Part shown: piece after piece, positions 36,701 to 53,268 of the stretch
Layout: every line of letters begins with the position of its first letter
How positions within the stretch are numbered: position 1 is the stretch's first letter
DNA from: Marsupella aquatica
Taxonomy: Eukaryota > Marchantiophyta
NCBI GenBank assembly: GCA_973895155.1
Contig: OZ316901.1
Coordinates: 1 to 64,000, forward strand
DNA length: 64,000 nt
Direction: 5' to 3'
The notes under the pieces: generated by a model
Databases searched by the model: none
What the model was told of the DNA's origin: nothing
What the model saw: only the letters and a program-made list of their open reading frames with translations
Program-made: the position numbers and the translations under genes

Positions 36701-36835
36701 CAATATTTATTTGAATTTTTCCTATCGAACAAAATATTATTGACTCAAATGACTAAAACATTATTGAGAAAGAAATGGATTTTCCAAAATGAAATTATAG
36801 ATATCATTGATAGTATAGGAAATGGGGAATGTTAG
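30710..36835 (+). CDS. ycf2: Ycf2, giant AAA-type ATPase-like protein
   Basis: Ycf2 is an essential large protein, reported as part of a plastid ATPase import motor with FtsHi proteins at the inner envelope. This copy is 2041 aa (Marchantia about 2136), Lys/Asn/Phe rich and fast evolving. A P-loop-like GPTESGRS is at about residues 1313-1320, followed by CIIWIRNIHELD (Walker B-like) and PSLISPDRLDRVLNIRF. GRS instead of GKS is normal in Ycf2. Hydrophobic stretches lie near residues 80-95 and 1095-1120. The frame is uninterrupted and starts MKQKLPEKK. Confidence 0.93.
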   Translation: MKQKLPEKKYSYKNLYLGETRKTEILSNSWAKCSLIKLLISKFFDKKIVNLLNFKIITLSIDLRNLGRNCNFILNGLMLFTLPVFFFIYRSNTTSIVEISNFTLAKVHGQNRLGKNYIGIYKKSFQNFNQKMETLLQNIFRRKKKLSRYESFNIIVRFNNKMFFGKRNNSFEKEVNELIYSSDFSKNFLDYYSTTKENPDYLSARKQILKNLENWGESPESLVKSSFFLRKKGNLYLSNYMKIHLWKLFTKNSPQCNRIERKIFKEKSLSYFYIELNNPKLCITLENILSEAIYKFSKYLAYKIRESDIQIGNINFSTEKVDKDINFFDRDSEERNFQFIHFNSFQNLYTDNYNFNWIDRILYLKYAANSKSIFVKRTFPNKNLFSVKIGMNSNHDFYKKFLTNNYIINNFFSKQRIEKINPNFLFFPEPLLIDEFIQTIVSTKIFTRFSKNFQKINQLRNNIESDDLEIISWKLQKYHSNFLQNYSFPFNFAYSIIYQNSLFNKKIWYKVKKKYNRLFVKILGLPSLFLKFRKSFSLMSCIGLKEHLLIQTNKLDIVMDQSNETEEDSIFMRKILIIFGKGSATYNNETKSINGYYTRYNKLLKKTLPLKILNSENIYGNKIFHRYSISWKRFIGKSFIYNVKNVKYPKLGFDIFYCLYGIRNSSEIWAPHKLIKFFKECFPNSGSENITEIANSLQISTNIRNSNVEQNELLTPTLIENFKLGETDPNNSVNYLFSNKIINDEIIGDFLNAFSTRNHILLEWIGKKNILLNSNYKFHFNNALKNFKSNYGENSLFYWEENDTEDNKIIYSQLLKNFFKYKKLNDIFIHKRYLFLGKEISQLVQLKLNKISVFKIFENKLDKTKFLSFSDFHRKILQQTKFDFTEREQTKLETIFTNKELETKKISLANLNNAKIEGYYNLLRFESSTGSVETNNFIFRSLNKIYLSPSLKYSKLRNLGNRIRKRILVRTDEVDNKSNQIEFLHCFERGISVKDSSHIDWFFTYEWWEYSLYIFGVGLRKRFVIIGSYFEYFVNSNMKIIRKNLVNLYGGGKNLYTLDSRWNSRLFFDCEKENILNFSWSDSHSINNFNNLHWAIFSLIAFALLFYQNYFSIFIGSDSVGLWKYFENIKYLTDTSRAFYFTELLHRNKTQSNKTENLLIYFFSNLKHYAKNIRFYLSTKRDLNNWLINNKSLDLSRRKRNLLVQSLITHTRIKEYGFQSYSQSKILNNQLFGYRRNPQQGLSYIRYLSRMFKKDLINYSLHLADKWIFFASLQKIMSSQTLQQTEKFNQKFQKIPISLQLGLSCSKGILLVGPTESGRSYLIKNLAADCSVPLFGISINKLMYNKPDVVTESWMNILIESLRRLNLTLDLAKGMSPCIIWIRNIHELDVNRSTQNTESDPTFSPGILLKHFQTNSLETRTKNNIVMIGSTHVPKKVDPSLISPDRLDRVLNIRFLNTYQRQNQFPILLNKNNLQLNKNLSYFNEFGSRTLGYNIRDLVAINNEISLISLTKNESFVCKDIVKLAFHRQVFGFSHTNNKSNYKQNFKILLYRIGRAIIQNIMIKGSTTNPLNISNYLWKKKFYYLSKWYSEPSMDESIIKESTILIHVLVCLAGAAARDSWVLLEKNSHTSISLDKSIENDLDLAFSILETFFSDFPRLETCETTFLKCRGKKPKIFLTRNFLNIMHSGISAIADKNIVNTRTNSHYESLFSRNKILNQKICEFGNTAWSPRFWRLNFSRSHLFNWIKKLNDFESLHSLRFSEKSNVRRGNQHDQSINKKKEQLFYERILPRVRKRNVEELESQFENILLEEQFEILGFFGSSTQYHMEYRLDNKPKLFIGKRILWDPIASFSRNPHFVFSRREFFVDEEMLRRLYITYGVRRERERSLSSNRIKRFFICRGYNKDLINNLSIRWWNQLPIDQKQNIYTLKRIEKVGIRLKRPQIFTPVYLYQRWLIENIPEKFSRLDLLTHRDRWIKINKLLLDDSFTYNILLESYQYLFEFFLSNKILLTQMTKTLLRKKWIFQNEIIDIIDSIGNGEC

Positions 36836-36900
36836 TAACAGGGGAAAATGGAAACATCTATGTATATATATAACAAATATATATAAGATTTTTATAGAGT

Positions 36901-36974
36901 CGGGATTGACGGGGCTCGAACCCGCAACTTCCGTCTTGACAGGGCGGTACTCTAACCTATTGAACTACAATCCC
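36901..36974 (-). tRNA. trnD-GUC: tRNA-Asp (GUC)
   Basis: A 74-nt cloverleaf with acceptor GGGATTG/CAATCCC, anticodon GTC and discriminator G. It heads the conserved trnD-trnY-trnE group on the minus strand. Confidence 0.95.
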
Positions 36975-37135
36975 ATTTCATTCAATTTATTAATAATTTA
37001 GTTAATAAGATTTATATTTTGTCATTTTCGCTTAAGGAAAACATGGCATATATATGCAAAAAAGAATAACTTTTGTTATTCGTAGATCGAGTTAGTTCTT
37101 TTATTAAATTTTATCGATAAATAATGGATCCATAT

Positions 37136-37217
37136 TGGGTCGAGCTGGATTTGAACCAGCGTAGGCAGTGCCAGCGGATTTACAGTCCGTCCCCATTAAC
37201 CACTCGAGCATCGACCC
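37136..37217 (-). tRNA. trnY-GUA: tRNA-Tyr (GUA)
   Basis: An 82-nt class II tRNA with acceptor GGGTCGA/TCGACCC, anticodon GTA and discriminator A. Confidence 0.95.
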
Positions 37218-37285
37218 AGATAGAAATATCGTTTCTATCCGAAATTTCAAGGAACACATATTGATTAGGCAAAGGAGGCTTTTGT

Positions 37286-37358
37286 TACCCCCAGGGGAAG
37301 TCGAATCCCCGTCGCCTCCTTGAAAGAGAGATGTCCTGGGCCACTAGACGATGGGGGC
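37286..37358 (-). tRNA. trnE-UUC: tRNA-Glu (UUC)
   Basis: A 73-nt cloverleaf with anticodon TTC in the loop CTTTCAA. Charged tRNA-Glu also feeds 5-aminolevulinate and so chlorophyll synthesis. The first acceptor pair is G-U. Confidence 0.95.
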
Positions 37359-37547
37359 TTAATTTCCTATTTTTATTTTACTTAATTTACTACTTACTGT
37401 CAATAGATCCTCTGTAATCAAAATTTAACTATTTTGATTACGAATTAATATTTTGTTCGTAAAACAATATTAGAAATACTAATTATTTCATTTTCTCGAT
37501 AGAAAAAAAATATATTACTCAATATTTTCTGAATGGGGGTGATTTAT

Positions 37548-38633
37548 ATGAGCATTCTGGTCGATAAAGTATCTAAATCATTAGGTAATTCAAAAATTCT
37601 GGATCGTATAAGTTTATATGTACCAGAGTTTTCCTTAATAGCGCTGTTAGGTCAATCAGGTTCCGGAAAATCCAGCTTATTACGAATTATTGCAGGTCTT
37701 GATACTTGTGATCATGGAGACGTATGGTTACATGGTAAGAGGATGACTCATGTCTCCATACAATATCGTAAAATCAGTTTTGTTTTTCAACATTATGCAC
37801 TTTTCAAGCATATGACTGTTTATGATAATATATCGTTCGGACTTCAATTACGAAAATTTTCGTCTCGAAAAATAGAAAATAAAATCAATGATTTATTGAA
37901 CTGTTTACGAATCGCCGATATATCTCTCCAATATCCATCGCAACTTTCTGGTGGACAAAAACAACGTGTAGCTCTTGCCAGAAGTTTAGCAACTCAACCT
38001 GATTTTCTTTTACTAGATGAACCTTTTAGTGCATTAGACGGTGAATTGCGTCGACATTTGAGAAAATGGTTGAAACGATATTTACAAGATAATAAAATAA
38101 CGACAATTATAGTTACTCACGATCAAATAGAAGCCGTTTCAATGGCTGACGAAATCGTCATTTTAAGTCAGGGTCGTCTATTACAACAAGGAAAACCTAA
38201 AAAACTTTACGATCAACCAATTAATTATTTTGTTGGCATTTTCTTAGGATACTTAATTGAAATTCCAAAATTAAATGAATCAAAAAAAACCTTAAGAGAA
38301 AGATCAAAAAATTTAGCTTCTGATCCGATATGGGTAGAAATATTTGCTAATAGATCATTACATAAATATCGATTCTTTTTAAGACCTTATGAATTTAGCA
38401 TAAAATCCACAAAACTAGATTCAGAATCAACACCTGCTCAAATTAAAACTATTATTTACAAAAAAACATTTATTCAACTTAATGTGTTTGTGATCCCTTT
38501 CCTATGGAATTTAACAATTCCAATAGGTTATCAAGCTTTTCGGGATTTGCATCTCCAATCTCTTATACAAAAAATTTATATAAAACCTCGAATTCGAGTT
38601 TTCTTGCGAGCTTATTCTACGTTAACAAGCTAA
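37548..38633 (+). CDS. cysA: Sulfate ABC transporter ATP-binding protein CysA (MbpX)
   Basis: CysA is the ATPase of a chloroplast-envelope sulfate importer known from green algae and liverworts. All ABC motifs are intact: Walker [11 protein letters not shown]-loop FVFQHYALF, signature [14 protein letters not shown], Walker [13 protein letters not shown] and the switch His in [12 protein letters not shown]-terminal regulatory-type domain follows, for 361 aa. I chose [10 protein letters not shown] at 37548, since GGGGTGAT lies upstream and Marchantia starts there; an ATG at 37533 is in frame. The permease gene cysT is outside the window. Most vascular plants lack cysA. Confidence 0.94.
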   Translation: MSILVDKVSKSLGNSKILDRISLYVPEFSLIALLGQSGSGKSSLLRIIAGLDTCDHGDVWLHGKRMTHVSIQYRKISFVFQHYALFKHMTVYDNISFGLQLRKFSSRKIENKINDLLNCLRIADISLQYPSQLSGGQKQRVALARSLATQPDFLLLDEPFSALDGELRRHLRKWLKRYLQDNKITTIIVTHDQIEAVSMADEIVILSQGRLLQQGKPKKLYDQPINYFVGIFLGYLIEIPKLNESKKTLRERSKNLASDPIWVEIFANRSLHKYRFFLRPYEFSIKSTKLDSESTPAQIKTIIYKKTFIQLNVFVIPFLWNLTIPIGYQAFRDLHLQSLIQKIYIKPRIRVFLRAYSTLTS

Positions 38634-38662
38634 AAAGCTTATACTTTTTTACGAAGTTGACT

Positions 38663-38700
38663 ATACTATATATTAGTATATATACACTAATATATAGTAT
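38663..38700 (+). terminator. Hairpin after cysA
   Basis: A 15-bp perfect stem (38663-38677 with 38686-38700) has an 8-nt loop, 29 nt after the cysA stop. Confidence 0.65.
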
Positions 38701-38742
38701 TAGGGTCATGCCCAACCATTGTTCTTTTAACTACTACTTGCT

Positions 38743-38814
38743 GCTCCTTTAACTCAGTGGTAGAGTAACGCCATGGTAAGGCGTAAGTCATCGGTTCGAA
38801 TCTGATAAGGGGCT
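38743..38814 (+). tRNA. trnT-GGU: tRNA-Thr (GGU)
   Basis: A 72-nt cloverleaf with acceptor GCTCCTT/AAGGGGC (one G-U), anticodon GGT and T-loop TTCGAAT. Confidence 0.94.
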
Positions 38815-38981
38815 TTTTAATTACCGATATGGTAAATAATAGTGCAAAGTAAATTAAAATATTGGTGACAAATTCCTACCATTAGTTAACTTAAGTTATA
38901 ATCTATTTAAAAAATTAGCTATTATAATATTAATATTTACTTCGATGTTAAAAATATATGTGTTGCACACTCCAACATAAT

Positions 38982-38984
<3 letters not shown>

Positions 38985-39016
<32 letters not shown>
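38985..39016. repeat. (TA)16 microsatellite upstream of psbD
   Basis: Thirty-two bases of uninterrupted TA; length is expected to vary between individuals. Confidence 0.9.
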
Positions 39017-39020
<4 letters not shown>

Positions 39021-39241
39021 TTAAGTATATAATTGTTTAAATTAAAATATTTTTCATTTTTACAATAAAATAATGTAATTTTTTATTTGCCAAATGAGAT
39101 TAATCAAAATTAGCAACTTTTGATTTTATCTCCATCGTGGTAAAATATGATGATAAAATTTCCCCGTTCAGTAACCCTTGATTTTACTAACTATAAATTT
39201 ATATTCAATTTTTTATATCCATTTCTTCTGACGATTAAAAT

Positions 39242-39308
39242 ATTATTTAATAATTCTATAAATTTTGTTTTTGGAAATATAGAGAAATTTATAGAATTAT
39301 TAAATAAT
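39242..39308. repeat. 24-bp inverted repeat upstream of psbD
   Basis: Arms at 39242-39265 and 39285-39308 are exact reverse complements around a 19-nt loop, all A/T-rich. It lies about 180 nt before the psbD ATG and could shape the psbD 5' UTR or end upstream transcripts. Confidence 0.75.
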
Positions 39309-39469
39309 TATTAGATAAAAGATATATATAAGAAACAAAGAAAAGAAAAGTTTACCTATTTTTTGGATTTATCCAAATACTGAATTTGAAAGAAAAATTC
39401 TTAATTATATATATATTTTTACATACATTAATGTTTCCTTTCTCAGGTACTTAAAAATAATTGAAGTAA

Positions 39470-41918
<2,449 letters not shown>

Positions 41919-42000
41919 AAGTTAATATCGAATGAAAAATAAGTGAAAAAGATATTATATTTTTAATATCTTTCTCACTTGAAGATGTACTTTCAATAAA

Positions 42001-42087
42001 AGGAAAGAGAGGGATTCGAACCCTCGATAGTTTTAAAACTATATCGGTTTTCAAGACCGACGCCATGAACCACTCGGCCATCTTTCC
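42001..42087 (-). tRNA. trnS-UGA: tRNA-Ser (UGA)
   Basis: An 87-nt class II tRNA with acceptor GGAAAGA/TCTTTCC, anticodon TGA and a well-paired variable arm. A hairpin with an imperfect stem at about 41940-41985 separates it from the convergent psbC. Confidence 0.94.
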
Positions 42088-42213
42088 AAAAGAAATGAGA
42101 ATAAATTTAAGTTATTAAGTTCATCAAGATGTTATTCCATAATACGAACTTTTTTATATATTATTATTATCGTAAATATTAATTACTATAATAAAACTTG
42201 GAGAATTACAAGT

Positions 42214-42402
42214 ATGACTATAGCTTTCCAGTTGGCTGTATTTGCATTAATTGCTATTTCTTTCCTATTAGTTATTGGTGTACCCGTTGTATTAGCTTCT
42301 CCGGGTGGTTGGGTAAGTAGTAAAAATGTCGTTTTTTCGGGTGCTTCGTTATGGATCGGTTTAGTTTTTCTAGTGGGTATTCTCAATTCCTCCATCTCTT
42401 AG
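42214..42402 (+). CDS. psbZ: Photosystem II protein Z (Ycf9)
   Basis: A 62-aa protein with two transmembrane helices ([16 protein letters not shown] and [17 protein letters not shown]) stabilising the photosystem II-antenna supercomplex. Length and position match other land plants. Confidence 0.95.
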   Translation: MTIAFQLAVFALIAISFLLVIGVPVVLASPGGWVSSKNVVFSGASLWIGLVFLVGILNSSIS

Positions 42403-42538
42403 ACATTGATTTTTAATAAGTTCCTAATATATCATTTTCGTTTCACATAGTATTATAGAATCCGAAAGTATTTTAAGCAAGTGCTATAAATAAAAATAAG
42501 TATTGCGGACTTAATATGGTTTAGTTCAATATGAAACC

Positions 42539-42582
42539 ATATCTATATATATCTATATTTCCATATAGATATATATAGATAT
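42539..42582 (+). terminator. Hairpin after psbZ
   Basis: A 20-bp perfect stem (42539-42558 with 42563-42582) has a 4-nt loop TTCC; a probable psbZ 3' end. Confidence 0.65.
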
Positions 42583-42614
42583 ATATATAAGTGTAGATAT
42601 ATAATAAGCTAATT

Positions 42615-42685
42615 GCGGGTATAGTTTAATGGTAAAATTCCTCCTTGCCAAGGAGAAGACGCGGGTTCGATTCCCGCTACCCGCC
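42615..42685 (+). tRNA. trnG-GCC: tRNA-Gly (GCC)
   Basis: A 71-nt intron-less tRNA with acceptor GCGGGTA/TACCCGC and anticodon GCC. Its first 23 bases differ from trnG-UCC exon 1 at only a single base. Confidence 0.95.
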
Positions 42686-42712
42686 CAAATGAATATGGAA
42701 AAGCGTAAGATA

Positions 42713-42786
42713 TGGCGGAGACAGGATTCGAACCTGTGACCTCAAGGTTATGAGCCTTGCGAGCTACCAGACTGCTCTACCCCGCG
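42713..42786 (-). tRNA. trnfM-CAU: Initiator tRNA-fMet (CAU)
   Basis: A 74-nt tRNA with unpaired first acceptor position, three G-C pairs at the anticodon stem and anticodon CAT, all initiator features. Confidence 0.95.
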
Positions 42787-42834
42787 GTTGCACATGAGAA
42801 TAATAGCCTTTTCAAGAGATACTATGCAAGTCAT

Positions 42835-42856
42835 AACCCCCCCCTAAGAGGGGGTT
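42835..42856 (-). terminator. GC-rich hairpin after rps14
   Basis: A 7-bp stem of AACCCCC/GGGGGTT with an 8-nt loop lies 18 nt beyond the rps14 stop on the minus strand. It is the most G+C-rich hairpin in the window. Confidence 0.55.
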
Positions 42857-42874
42857 CAATTCTTGATTTTTTTT

Positions 42875-43177
42875 TCACCAACTAGATTTAGTGACTCCCG
42901 GCAATAGACATGCATGAGCCATTTCACGAAGTAAATGTCTAGATAAACCAAAATCACGGTAATTGGCCCTGGGCCTACCAGTGATTAGGCGACGACGATG
43001 TAGACGGCTAGGTGCACTATTTCGAGGTAAGGATTGTAATTTCCTACGAATTTCCCATTTTTTTTCTAACGGTAAAGTTTTATTAATACCTTTTTTCAGT
43101 GAGTCACGTAGAAAATGATATTTTTTCTCCAATTCTTGTCTTTTCTTTTCCCTCTGAATAAGACTTTTTCTCGCCAT
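42875..43177 (-). CDS. rps14: 30S ribosomal protein S14
   Basis: uS14 (100 aa), starting [20 protein letters not shown] and ending [13 protein letters not shown]. It lacks the four zinc cysteines, as normal for plastids. It is downstream of psaA-psaB and cotranscribed with them in other plants. Confidence 0.96.
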   Translation of the reverse strand: MARKSLIQREKKRQELEKKYHFLRDSLKKGINKTLPLEKKWEIRRKLQSLPRNSAPSRLHRRRLITGRPRANYRDFGLSRHLLREMAHACLLPGVTKSSW

Positions 43178-43223
43178 AATTATTTTATAATAAAACTTTT
43201 TTTATTTTGAATTCAATGATAAT

Positions 43224-48033
<4,810 letters not shown>

Positions 48034-49873
48034 CTAAAAACGACCCGTCATTTTTAACCAGTTATGAGCTTCAATATAATTACTTGGGGCAAGTAATATT
48101 GCTTGTTTCCAATAATCAGCAGCTTGATCGAACCAAGTTTCGGAAGCTTCCAGGTCTCCGCATTGAATGGCTTGTTCTCCTCGGTCAAGATAGGTAAATA
48201 CCTTCTTTTAGAACCGTACTTGAGAGTTTCCCGTCTCATACGGCTCGGATAATAAATTTTTCGATTTACTCCTATATCGTTCAGTTGAAATATCCTTTTT
48301 TTCTGATTCTACTAGAAATAAATGAAAAAAGTTATTGAACTAAGTTTTAATTTTATTTTTCTACGAAAAATATAAATTTATCTTTTCTCCCACCATGAAA
48401 TAAAAATTATGGTTTATAAATTTTTTATTTCATGGTAACTATCCTAGCAAATACTATAGAAACTTTTTATTATTCAAATTTTTGCTAAATTTAAAGTTAG
48501 TCATGTCTTTAGGATCTGGTTCTACACCACTGTTTTATTAACTAATCAAATCAATTTTAATTACAGAAACTAATTCAAAACTTTCGCAAATAAACAGAAT
48601 GTTATTGTATCGACTCAAAATTTTTCAATAAGTGATCTTTATGATGCTTTTGTCGGTCCATTCAATTATCCATAGAGCTAATAGGCTTTCTCAGCATAGT
48701 CGGGTTGCAATAATTATTTTCTACAGCTATAAAAATTCTATATTTCGAGATTAATATGTAGATACCCTCCGATTTTTTTTGTTTATCGAATAGTTGTTTT
48801 TAACTAATGGAATCTATAATACAGATAGTCGCACGTAATGACAGATCACTGCCATATTATTAAAAGCTTGAGGCAATGAAGGATTTCGTTCCAAAGCTTG
48901 AAAATAGTATTCTAAAGCTTTAGCGTGTTCTCCATTACTTGTATGTATAAGACCTATATTGTAAAGTATATAACTCCGGTCATATGGATCAATTTCTAAA
49001 CGCATTGCTTCGTAATAATTTTGTAAAGCTTCCGCATACTCTCCCTCAGATTGGGCTGACATTCGTTACGGTTGTATATAAACTCCGCTTCAAAACCGTA
49101 CGTGAAATTTGAACTTCATACGGCTTCTCATTCTCATATTATATGAATAATTGTCGTTTATGGTAATATTATCATTCTGATGAATAATGTTTTTTGAACC
49201 AAAATCATAGAATATTTGGGCTAGTGTTCTTATGAAAAATCTCTAACCATCCTTATTTATATAGATATTTTTCTAATAGATGGTTAATCTATCAAAATCT
49301 ATTCTTGTATAATTTCCTCGTTCTCAGTGCCTAGTATTTTATAAGAAGTAGCTGATATGACAATCTCCGATGATTTTTCGGGTACCCAAAATACAAATGA
49401 GATGGAAATTTGTTTACCCAACCATATATTTGATATTGACTCAATTCCGGATTGTAACGAAGCTTTTGTATTGTCAATTTCTACATGTAACCCTCTCCAC
49501 CATATGTATGCCTATAAATATTAAAATTTTATGAAAATTTTTCGGATATGTCGTAAAATACATTATAGGTTTGACCTTATGCTCGATACCGCAATTTAGC
49601 ATCTAAGGTTACTTTAATCGAGGGTACTCGACAGAAGGTATTTGTTTTATCGAGAAATTTAACCTTCACTAAGCATAAGTATTTATTAAACTTTTAGAAT
49701 AATATTCTGTATTAAATTTATTCGCGGTTCAATCAAACTCGAGTCACACCATCTCTATAATAAGTAAATGCTTCCTTTTCGCGTTGCGTCGTCGGAATTA
49801 CTTGTAATAAAATATCGGCAACAATTGTGAAAGTCTTATCAATAAAATTATCATTTTTTTGAGATCTAGGCAT
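48034..49873 (-). CDS. ycf3: Photosystem I assembly protein Ycf3 (PafI), three exons
   Basis: Ycf3 is a thylakoid-associated TPR protein that assembles photosystem I. Exon 1 is 49750-49873 (124 nt), exon 2 is 48835-49064 (230 nt) and exon 3 is 48034-48183 (150 nt). The joined product is 167 aa, the same length as Marchantia, with TPR-like repeats such as [20 protein letters not shown] and [14 protein letters not shown]. Intron 1 (49065-49749) has 5' GTGTG, domain V at about 49093-49126 and end AC. Intron 2 (48184-48834) has 5' GTGCG, domain V at about 48211-48245 and end AC. Ser in RNPSLPQ may be edited to Leu. Confidence 0.94.
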
Positions 49874-50139
49874 ATTTAATCATAAATTTATTAGAATTAC
49901 ATTAATCACTTTCTTTTCTTCCTTGGAAAAACCACAAATTTTTTTCGATATTTATCGTGAGAATAAAATAATATATATTAAAGATGTAAAAGCTTTTCGT
50001 CAAAAATGTTTTTGAATCAAAATGATTATTTGTATATGTATTTTATGGAATGTAATATTAATTACGGTTAGAGATACAAATAATTGAAAAAAATTGTTTT
50101 AATCTAGATTTTTAGGGTATAATATAGAAAAATATGTTT

Positions 50140-50226
50140 GGAAGGATGGTTGAGTGGTTTAAAATGCAGCATTGGAAATGCTGTGTAGACAAAAGTCTAC
50201 CGAGGGTTCAAATCCCTCTCTTTCCT
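50140..50226 (+). tRNA. trnS-GGA: tRNA-Ser (GGA)
   Basis: An 87-nt class II tRNA with acceptor GGAAGGA/TCTTTCC (one G-U), anticodon GGA in the loop TTGGAAA and variable arm GTAGAC/GTCTAC. Confidence 0.94.
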
Positions 50227-50284
50227 CACAAGTTTCAGTTCGTTTATACGAATGAAGGAATCCATTTATTTGAAAATAAGAATA

Positions 50285-50893
50285 TTATACTTGACGAGAA
50301 TAATATTCAACAACTAGTAATTCATTAATTTTTAAGTTAATCCACTCACGATTAATCGTCTGATTAACGGATCCTCGTAATTCTATAGAATCGAAGGTCA
50401 AATGACTTGGTATTTTTAATTTTTGAAACAAATTTATATTTTTGGTAATTATTGATTGAGATTTCTGTTTATTTTTTACTGTGATAATATCACCAAGTTC
50501 ACAACTGTAACTGGGAATATCAACTATATCATTATTTACTGAGATATGTCTATGATTAACCAATTGCCTTGCTCCCGGGATTGTGGAAGCCATGCCCAAA
50601 CGAAAAATTGTATTATCCAGACGCATTTCAAGTAATTGTAATAGTACTTGACCTGTCGAACCTTTCGCTTTTCTAGCAATACGTACATATTTCAATAATT
50701 GTCGCTCCGTTAACCCATAATGAAACCGTAATTTTTGTTTCTCCTCCAACCGAATTCGATATTGAGAAACTTTTTTATTAGAAGTTGAGCGATCGATATA
50801 ACTAGATTTTGGTTTGAGTGTTTTACCAGTCAAACCCGGTAAAGCTCCCAGACGACGTATTATTTTTACACGAGGTCCTCGATAACGGGACAT
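50285..50893 (-). CDS. rps4: 30S ribosomal protein S4
   Basis: uS4 (202 aa, as in Marchantia), a primary 16S rRNA-binding protein. It starts [20 protein letters not shown] and contains the S4 RNA-binding domain [20 protein letters not shown] then [23 protein letters not shown] precedes the ATG. Confidence 0.97.
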   Translation of the reverse strand: MSRYRGPRVKIIRRLGALPGLTGKTLKPKSSYIDRSTSNKKVSQYRIRLEEKQKLRFHYGLTERQLLKYVRIARKAKGSTGQVLLQLLEMRLDNTIFRLGMASTIPGARQLVNHRHISVNNDIVDIPSYSCELGDIITVKNKQKSQSIITKNINLFQKLKIPSHLTFDSIELRGSVNQTINREWINLKINELLVVEYYSRQV

Positions 50894-51043
50894 AAGAACT
50901 CCTTAAATGTTAAATTGATACTAAATAAATGACATGGAATAGTAAATATGGGAAATTTCTGCATAAATATTGATATTTCAAAAGATTATAATAGTCAATT
51001 AGGAGCTGGAAAAAAATAATAAGAATTAGGTAAGGAAAATATA

Positions 51044-51116
51044 GGCCCGCTATCGGAGTCGAACCGATGACCATCGCATTACAAGTGCGATGCTCTGACC
51101 TCTGAGCTAAACAGGC
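51044..51116 (-). tRNA. trnT-UGU: tRNA-Thr (UGU)
   Basis: A 73-nt tRNA with anticodon TGT and T-loop TTCGACT. The acceptor GCCTGTT/AGCGGGC has two G-U type pairs but closes. Confidence 0.93.
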
Positions 51117-51378
51117 TTTCAAGCATATATTTAGTATTTCCATATTAACCACTTCGACAAGTACGACTTTATGGTCTAAATATTGATGTATTTAACAATA
51201 CGCAAATATTATATATATATAAGCGAGAAAAAACAAGCATAAATTTTTCATTTATTTTTAAGTGATTCGAAAACGTATTGCATAACCTGAGAGAAAGAAC
51301 GATAATTTGTCTTAATAGAGATATACCAAATGTTTTTTATTCCAAAATTAGTTAACTATTGGAAATGAAAAGAAGAGA

Positions 51379-51754
51379 GGGGGTATGGCGAAATTGGTAG
51401 ACGCTGCGGACTTAATTTGATTGAGCTTTGGTCAAGAAATTGACTAAGTGATTGTTTCCAGATTCAGGGAAACCTAGGTTGTGGAAAAAACATAATAGGG
51501 AATCCTGAGCCAAATTTTGTTTACGAAATAGGTGCAGAGACTCAAAGGAAACTATCCGATTGAAAAAACTATAATATTAAAAAAGAAATGTAAATACCAT
51601 TATTTAATAATTTTTTATTATAAATCGTGTTAGATAAGGATAAAGATAGAGTCCATTTTTACATGCTACATTTAATTAGCAACGATGTAAATCGTCGTAA
51701 AAAGAAAATCCGTTGGCTTTTTAGACCGTGAGGGTTCAAGTCCCTCTACCCCCA
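51379..51754 (+). tRNA. trnL-UAA: tRNA-Leu (UAA) with group I intron
   Basis: Exon 1 is 51379-51413 (35 nt, ending in the first anticodon base) and exon 2 is 51705-51754 (50 nt). The 291-nt intron (51414-51704) interrupts the anticodon after U and ends in G, the ancient cyanobacteria-derived group I position. Acceptor GGGGGTA/TACCCCC, discriminator A. The exon boundaries follow family practice and could shift by a few bases. Confidence 0.93.
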
Positions 51755-51824
51755 CAATAAATTGAATCTCTTGTAATGTTGACATAATTTCTATTTCTAT
51801 GTTAGAATTACACATCCGAAAATT

Positions 51825-51830
51825 GCCGGA

Positions 51831-51866
<36 letters not shown>

Positions 51867-51897
51867 CGTGTCACCAGTTCAAATCTGGTTTCTGGCA
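51825..51897 (+). tRNA. trnF-GAA: tRNA-Phe (GAA)
   Basis: A 73-nt tRNA with acceptor GCCGGAA/TTCTGGC, anticodon GAA and T-loop TTCAAAT. Confidence 0.95.
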
Positions 51898-51927
51898 TGT
51901 ATCTATGAATATATATAGGTTTCTTCC

Positions 51928-51953
51928 ATATGTATTACATATGTAATACATAT
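51928..51953. repeat. Perfect 26-nt palindrome between trnF and ndhJ
   Basis: The 13-bp arms have no loop. Related ATTACATAT units repeat just downstream to about 51980. It is placed at the 3' end of the minus-strand ndhJ transcript. Confidence 0.65.
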
Positions 51954-51987
51954 ATATTACATATACGTATTACATATTTTTTGATCA

Positions 51988-52497
51988 CTAATATGCATCT
52001 TGCAATTCATAAAAATCAGGTATAACGTAGTCTTTGCGTAATGGCCAACCTATCCAACTATCGGGCATTAAAATGCGTTTAAGGTTCGGATGATTGTCGT
52101 AAAGAATTCCGAACATATCATGACATTCACGTTCTTGAAAATCAGCACTTTTCCATATCCAAAAAACAGATGGAATCACTGGATTCTTTCTCGATACAAA
52201 AATTTTAATACATACTTCTTCCGGTTGGTCTGCATTATCATAGACCTTTGTTAAATGATATACACTAGCTAATAAACCGCCTGGTTCAACATCGTACGCG
52301 CATTGCGAACGGAGATAATTGAAACCATAAGCATATATCGAAACGGCCAGAGAAGGCCAATCTTGCGATCTTATTTGTAAAGTTTCGATACCTTGGTAAT
52401 CAAAACCTAAAGGTCTATGGGTCAACCCATGTTTGATTAACCAAATAGATAATCTTCCGTGTATTTTACTAGTACTATCGTTTGCAGCTTCTATCAT
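51988..52497 (-). CDS. ndhJ: NDH complex subunit J
   Basis: NdhJ (169 aa) is a peripheral-arm subunit homologous to the 30-kDa subunit of complex I. Conserved segments include [20 protein letters not shown] and [12 protein letters not shown], and the end IGWPLRKDY. It lies 12 nt after ndhK in the ndhC-K-J operon. Confidence 0.96.
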   Translation of the reverse strand: MIEAANDSTSKIHGRLSIWLIKHGLTHRPLGFDYQGIETLQIRSQDWPSLAVSIYAYGFNYLRSQCAYDVEPGGLLASVYHLTKVYDNADQPEEVCIKIFVSRKNPVIPSVFWIWKSADFQERECHDMFGILYDNHPNLKRILMPDSWIGWPLRKDYVIPDFYELQDAY

Positions 52498-52509
52498 ATT
52501 ATATAAAAA

Positions 52510-53268
52510 TTATAAATTATTTTTTTTTCGAGGAGGTATCAAGATTTCGGTTTGCTCTTCGATTTTTTCGAACGAAATTTTGGAACTTCTTCCAGATTGA
52601 AAAAAGTTATTCGATAATTGTTGATTAGATCTTTCTTTATTAATACTTGGGAGTGAAGCAAATTGATGGGTTAGAGTAAAGTATCTTTCACCTTGTTTAA
52701 ATTTTTTTCGATCGTTATATGCTTCTTGAGCCACCCTTTTACGGAGTTTTATTATAGCATCAATAATAGCTTCCGGTTTGGGTGGACAACCAGGTAAATA
52801 AACGTCAACAGGAATTAATTTATCTACTCCACGGACTGTAGTGTAAGAATCTGTACTAAACATACCGCCCGTGATTGTACAAGCCCCCATCGCAATAACA
52901 TATTTCGGTTCCGGCATCTGCTCATATAGCCTAACTAAAGATGGAGCCATTTTCATGGTAACGGTTCCGGCTGTTATGATTAGATCCGCTTGTCTAGGAC
53001 TCGATCTGGGAACTAAGCCATAACGATCGAAATCAAATCGTGAACCTATCAATGAAGCGAATTCAATGAAACAACAACTTGTGCCGTAGAGAAGCGGCCA
53101 TAAACTTGAAAGCCTAGCCCAATTTGAAAAATCATTAAAAGTCGTTAGAATAATCGAATTTGTAAACGTTTTATCAAGTGACGAAAATTGTATATCGTTC
53201 ATGATTTTTTTTGGTAATCCGTCCCCCAAATTATTTTCGGAAAGATCATTTATAAAATTTACAACCAT
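52510..53268 (-). CDS. ndhK: NDH complex subunit K
   Basis: NdhK binds the N2-type [4Fe-4S] cluster; the ligands are seen in [17 protein letters not shown] and [10 protein letters not shown] chose the ATG at 53268 (MVVNFINDL), which overlaps the ndhC end by 10 nt in the usual way and gives 252 aa. The frame extends further upstream inside ndhC, which I do not use. The C-terminal 60 residues are charged and variable. Confidence 0.93.
   Translation of the reverse strand: MVVNFINDLSENNLGDGLPKKIMNDIQFSSLDKTFTNSIILTTFNDFSNWARLSSLWPLLYGTSCCFIEFASLIGSRFDFDRYGLVPRSSPRQADLIITAGTVTMKMAPSLVRLYEQMPEPKYVIAMGACTITGGMFSTDSYTTVRGVDKLIPVDVYLPGCPPKPEAIIDAIIKLRKRVAQEAYNDRKKFKQGERYFTLTHQFASLPSINKERSNQQLSNNFFQSGRSSKISFEKIEEQTEILIPPRKKNNL

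Noticed and set aside
42541-42605. Tandem TATA/ATCTA units considered as a CRISPR-like array or minisatellite
   Set aside because: They are the two arms of a simple hairpin, with no regularly spaced unique spacers.
48054-48239. Minus-strand open frame over ycf3 exon 3
   Set aside because: Out of frame with the conserved TPR reading frame, which is clearly spliced there.
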